DNA of 8,098 nucleotides from JBBQXY01 sp051004815. Lineage in GTDB: Bacteria; Chloroflexota; Ktedonobacteria; Ktedonobacterales; Ktedonobacteraceae. Below, piece after piece: positions 5,961 through 8,098 of the stretch (the first letter of the stretch is position 1; every line of letters starts with the position of its first letter). The translations under genes were made by a program, and so were the position numbers. The stretch is taken from NCBI GenBank assembly GCA_051004815.1, contig JBPCJY010000076.1:1-8098 (forward strand), read 5' to 3'. The notes under the pieces were generated by a model that worked only from the letters and a program-made list of their open reading frames with translations, had not been told where the DNA came from and did not search any database.

Positions 5961-6003
5961 TACAACAGCCAAAGGCTGATTTGGCGAGCAAAAAAAGTTG
6001 CCT

Positions 6004-6036
6004 AAAACAGCAGGGCAAATACTGCCCTGCTGTTTT
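6004..6036. terminator. Bidirectional terminator between Rpn locus and ABC operon
   Basis: AAAACAGCAGGGCA (6004-6017) and TGCCCTGCTGTTTT (6023-6036) are perfect 14-bp complements around a 5-base loop. The A4/T4 ends give a T-tract on both strands. On the - strand the TAA stop of the ABC permease (6035-6037) overlaps the outer edge, so the hairpin begins inside the stop codon. On the + strand it lies about 44 bases after the Rpn C-terminal frame. Confidence 0.92.
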
Positions 6037-6847
6037 ACTGCAAAATCAAATCCCTTCGCCGCAGCCAATATTCACCAAGCAATGTCAGGGCTACGACATA
6101 GATCGCCATTAGTAGCAGTGCGCCGATGCCGGACCAGCCGATGGTGGCTGTGGTGCCAAAGCTGTAGCAGATGGAAAGGGGTATCAAGGGGATGCGGGAG
6201 ATGCCGAGGAAGGCTGCTACCGGGCCGGGGCTGGTATTGGAGTAGAGAACGGCGGCGAACCAGAGTAGGAGCAACATGCGGGTGTGGCGCGTGGCGATGG
6301 GTGCGGAAAAGGTGACGATCAGCGTGGAGATCACGATGCAAATTGCCAGTAGGCCGATAGCACCGGGCAGCATGTTGCTGATGGTGGCTCCCTCGATACA
6401 ATTCATGAAGGTGCAGGGGGGTGGCGAGAAATTGTGGTGGGCCATGGCTAGCATCATGAGCAGCAAGAAGAGGGGGATACGCAAGACCGCCGTAGCAATG
6501 ACCAGGCCGCGAATATAGGCCGAGCGCGAGGTGATGCGCGACAAGGGAAGATAGACACGGGCGTTCATTGCTCGCTGTACCATGACCACCGTGCCGAGGA
6601 TGGTTACGACGCCCAGTCCTTGCGTGGCTGTACCATAGAAATAGGACACGTTGCCGCCAAATTCCAGGAAAAATATGGCGTACAAGAGCCAGACGAGGAC
6701 AATATCACCCACAATCCAGCCACTGCGCACGTAACTGGCCAGTGTAAAACGAGCAATGGTGAGGCTGGGCAAACGCCAGAAGGCTTTGAGTGCATGAGGG
6801 GTGTCTAATAATGGAATGGGTTGTGTTTCTTGACTTCTACTGCTCAT
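6035..6847 (-). CDS. ABC-2-type transporter permease
   Basis: A 270-residue integral membrane protein that would form the membrane channel of an exporter with the ATPase encoded just upstream. After a hydrophilic N-terminus of about 40 residues, six hydrophobic segments are visible at roughly 45-62, 75-90, 112-136, 159-182, 191-203 and 238-258. A basic tail follows (WLRRRDLILQ), typical of half-size ABC-2 permeases. A loop at about 140-156 contains two cysteines (C145 and C150) and could be extracytoplasmic. Its ATG overlaps the ATPase stop as ATGA (6844-6847), and AAGGAGG lies 6 bases upstream, so the two are translationally coupled. The substrate cannot be inferred; antibiotic, peptide or lipid export are all possible. 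Confidence 0.85.
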   Translation of the reverse strand: MSSRSQETQPIPLLDTPHALKAFWRLPSLTIARFTLASYVRSGWIVGDIVLVWLLYAIFFLEFGGNVSYFYGTATQGLGVVTILGTVVMVQRAMNARVYLPLSRITSRSAYIRGLVIATAVLRIPLFLLLMMLAMAHHNFSPPPCTFMNCIEGATISNMLPGAIGLLAICIVISTLIVTFSAPIATRHTRMLLLLWFAAVLYSNTSPGPVAAFLGISRIPLIPLSICYSFGTTATIGWSGIGALLLMAIYVVALTLLGEYWLRRRDLILQ

Positions 6848-7794
6848 GGCTTGCCTCCTTGCATCTGGTTGCCACTGGCTATTGTTGTGGCTGGGTTGTC
6901 GGCGGCGCGTGTCGTTTGGACGTAGACATCCTCAAGGGTGCGGCTCAAGGGATTGAGCGAGGCTATGGCGATATTGGCCTGCACCAGTGCAGAGAGGATG
7001 TTGGTCTGGGTTTTGTCGGTGATACGCAGCACGTTGCCTTGTGCTTCAATGATCTGATCGGCGATGTTTAGATGGGCTACCACCTCTGTGGCGGATTGGT
7101 CGTGGGCCAGCACAATCTCTACGACATCCTGTGCATGGAGCAGATCGGCTACAGTGCCGCTCAAGATCAGTTCGCCGCGACGCAGAATGCCCACGCTATC
7201 GCACAGGGCCTCGACCTCAGCGAGATAGTGTGAGCAGAGCAGGACAGCTTTACCCTGTTTGCGCAGGGCCGCGATGATCTGGCGTATCTCCCATTGGCTG
7301 CGTGGGTCAAGACCACTGGTCGGCTCATCCAGGATTAACAGGGCAGGATTGGCCATCAAGCTCTGAGCGATAGCCAGGCGTTGCAGCATCCCTTTGGAGT
7401 AGGTGCCGATGGAGCGATCAGCTGCTTCTTGTAAGTTCACCTGTTCCAGCACTTCTGTGATACGTGTTTTGTTGGTCGTGTCCCATAAACTAGCCAGCTT
7501 GCCGAGATAGGCGAGGTAACTGCGGCCCGAAAAACGAGTCTCAAAGATAGGGCGTTCATGGGCGTAGCCAATGCGAGCATGGGCACGCGCAACCTGCTCT
7601 TCTCCCAAAACGCGTACGCGCCCAGAGGTGGGAAAGATGAAGCCCATCAATAAGCGCACCAGTGTCGATTTACCGGCTCCATTCTCACCCAGCAGACCAA
7701 AGGATGTGCCTTCGTTGATGGTGAGTGTGAGGTTATTGAGTGCTATGTGCTTGCCATAGGCTTTGGTGAGTTCTATACACTCGATAATGGGCAT
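6844..7794 (-). CDS. ABC transporter ATP-binding protein
   Basis: A 316-residue cytoplasmic ATPase powering the ABC-2 exporter with the downstream permease. Walker A is GENGAGKST (36-44), the signature is YSKGMLQR (131-138, KG in place of the more common GG), Walker B with catalytic glutamate is LLILDEP (151-157), the D-loop is SGLD (159-162) and the switch histidine is H188. At the Q-loop the expected glutamine is E79 (IGYAHERP), a change I recall in this exporter subgroup. After about residue 215 comes an extension of some 100 residues, as in the DrrA/CcmA-like group, where it often contacts the partner or regulates. The ATG at 7792-7794 has GGGAG about 11 bases upstream. It is first in a two-gene operon. 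Confidence 0.95.
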   Translation of the reverse strand: MPIIECIELTKAYGKHIALNNLTLTINEGTSFGLLGENGAGKSTLVRLLMGFIFPTSGRVRVLGEEQVARAHARIGYAHERPIFETRFSGRSYLAYLGKLASLWDTTNKTRITEVLEQVNLQEAADRSIGTYSKGMLQRLAIAQSLMANPALLILDEPTSGLDPRSQWEIRQIIAALRKQGKAVLLCSHYLAEVEALCDSVGILRRGELILSGTVADLLHAQDVVEIVLAHDQSATEVVAHLNIADQIIEAQGNVLRITDKTQTNILSALVQANIAIASLNPLSRTLEDVYVQTTRAADNPATTIASGNQMQGGKP

Positions 7795-7832
7795 AGGCTG
7801 ACAATCTCCCTTGCCGTCATATTCTTCACTTT

Positions 7833-7847
7833 ATTAGTTTAACTAGT
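7833..7847. promoter_or_regulatory. Candidate operator dyad over the ABC operon -10
   Basis: ATTAGTT (7833-7839) and AACTAGT (7841-7847) are inverted with six of seven bases matching around a single central T. The 15-base dyad covers the candidate -10 box, a position suited to a repressor. Small ABC-2 exporters are often controlled by GntR/YtrA-type repressors, but no regulator gene is in the window, so the assignment is speculative. Confidence 0.3.
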
Positions 7848-7864
7848 ATGTGTGCATGACGCAA
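7836..7864 (-). promoter_or_regulatory. Candidate promoter of the ABC operon
   Basis: On the - strand, TTGCGT (7859-7864) and TAAACT (7836-7841) are 17 bases apart, about 40 bases before the ATPase start. Both boxes are only partial consensus matches. The -10 lies inside a dyad that could be a repressor site. Confidence 0.35.
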
Positions 7865-7879
7865 GGGAGATAGATAAAG

Positions 7880-8098
7880 GTCACAGGGTTTCTCAACAGT
7901 CTTTTGTTGCCGCCTTCGGCGGCGGAGAAAAGGAGGAACTGGGGAACACCCCAGACCCCGGCCTTTCACTGGGAGGTTTTTTGGGGAAAGGCATCGGCGA
8001 GGGGGAATGTCATGCTGAGCGGGGGGGGGGGAGACCCCGGGGGCCAGAAAGGGAGGCTTCGGCGGCAGCAAGGCGGGAGGAAGAAAAAAGAAAAAGGA
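7880..8098. other. Gene-free GC-rich end with small hairpins and purine-rich tail
   Basis: No credible coding region is seen. There is a GCCGCC/GGCGGC stem (7909-7914 with 7918-7923), a CTGGGG/CCCCAG stem with loop AACA (7939-7944 with 7949-7954), and an unbroken run of 11 G (8021-8031). The final 30 bases or so (about 8069-8098) are almost purely purine on the + strand. The 10-base string CTTCGGCGGC occurs at 7914-7923 and again at 8057-8066. The texture suggests a degenerate dispersed repeat at a contig end; base accuracy in the G-run may be poor. Confidence 0.5.

Noticed and set aside
1..8098. CRISPR array, rRNA or tRNA genes
   Set aside because: No regularly spaced direct repeats, no tRNA cloverleaf and no rRNA signature were found on either strand by eye. 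The tRNA-related signals near 4100 belong to the T-box leader.

Overview
The window looks like a chromosomal segment of a Gram-positive-type or Chloroflexota bacterium, most likely of the class Ktedonobacteria. This is inference: it rests on a single-chain glycyl-tRNA synthetase controlled by a T-box leader, remnants resembling the Rpn nuclease and ISL3 transposase families, GC-rich palindromes at the edge, and moderate-to-high GC. No rRNA, marker protein or database match was available to confirm it. Both ends are GC-rich, partly low-complexity and gene-free, as is common where a draft contig stops in repeats.

Layout, left to right. A 22-bp-arm palindrome (67-125) lies before dnaJ (262-1404, +). 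Convergent to dnaJ is an endonuclease/exonuclease/phosphatase family protein (1464-2441, -). The two genes meet in a perfect 30-bp inverted repeat whose outer ends are their two TAA stop codons. Next is glycyl-tRNA synthetase (2619-3983, -), with a hairpin terminator behind it and a complete T-box leader before it (4001 to about 4291, -). The leader has a readable GGC (glycine) specifier, T-box sequence, competing antiterminator and terminator, and a good promoter.

The middle (about 4330-6000) is accessory in character. A near-consensus + strand promoter precedes a possible 30-codon ORF. A DUF1801-type gene (4593-5048, +) of visibly higher GC follows, with its own terminator. Then come an ISL3-like transposase N-terminal scrap on the - strand and an Rpn/PD-(D/E)XK nuclease gene that has lost its middle and changed frame. 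The Rpn C-terminal piece keeps its own Shine-Dalgarno sequence and ATG.

The right part is a two-gene ABC exporter operon on the - strand: ATPase 6844-7794 and six-helix permease 6035-6847, joined by an ATGA overlap. A candidate promoter and operator dyad lie upstream, and a bidirectional hairpin shared with the Rpn locus lies downstream. The last 300 bases hold no recognisable gene.

Functionally the core genes (protein folding, tRNA charging, export) are ordinary. The most interesting parts are the fully legible glycine T-box, the stop-to-stop palindrome, and the decayed Rpn locus with an independently translatable C-terminal ORF.
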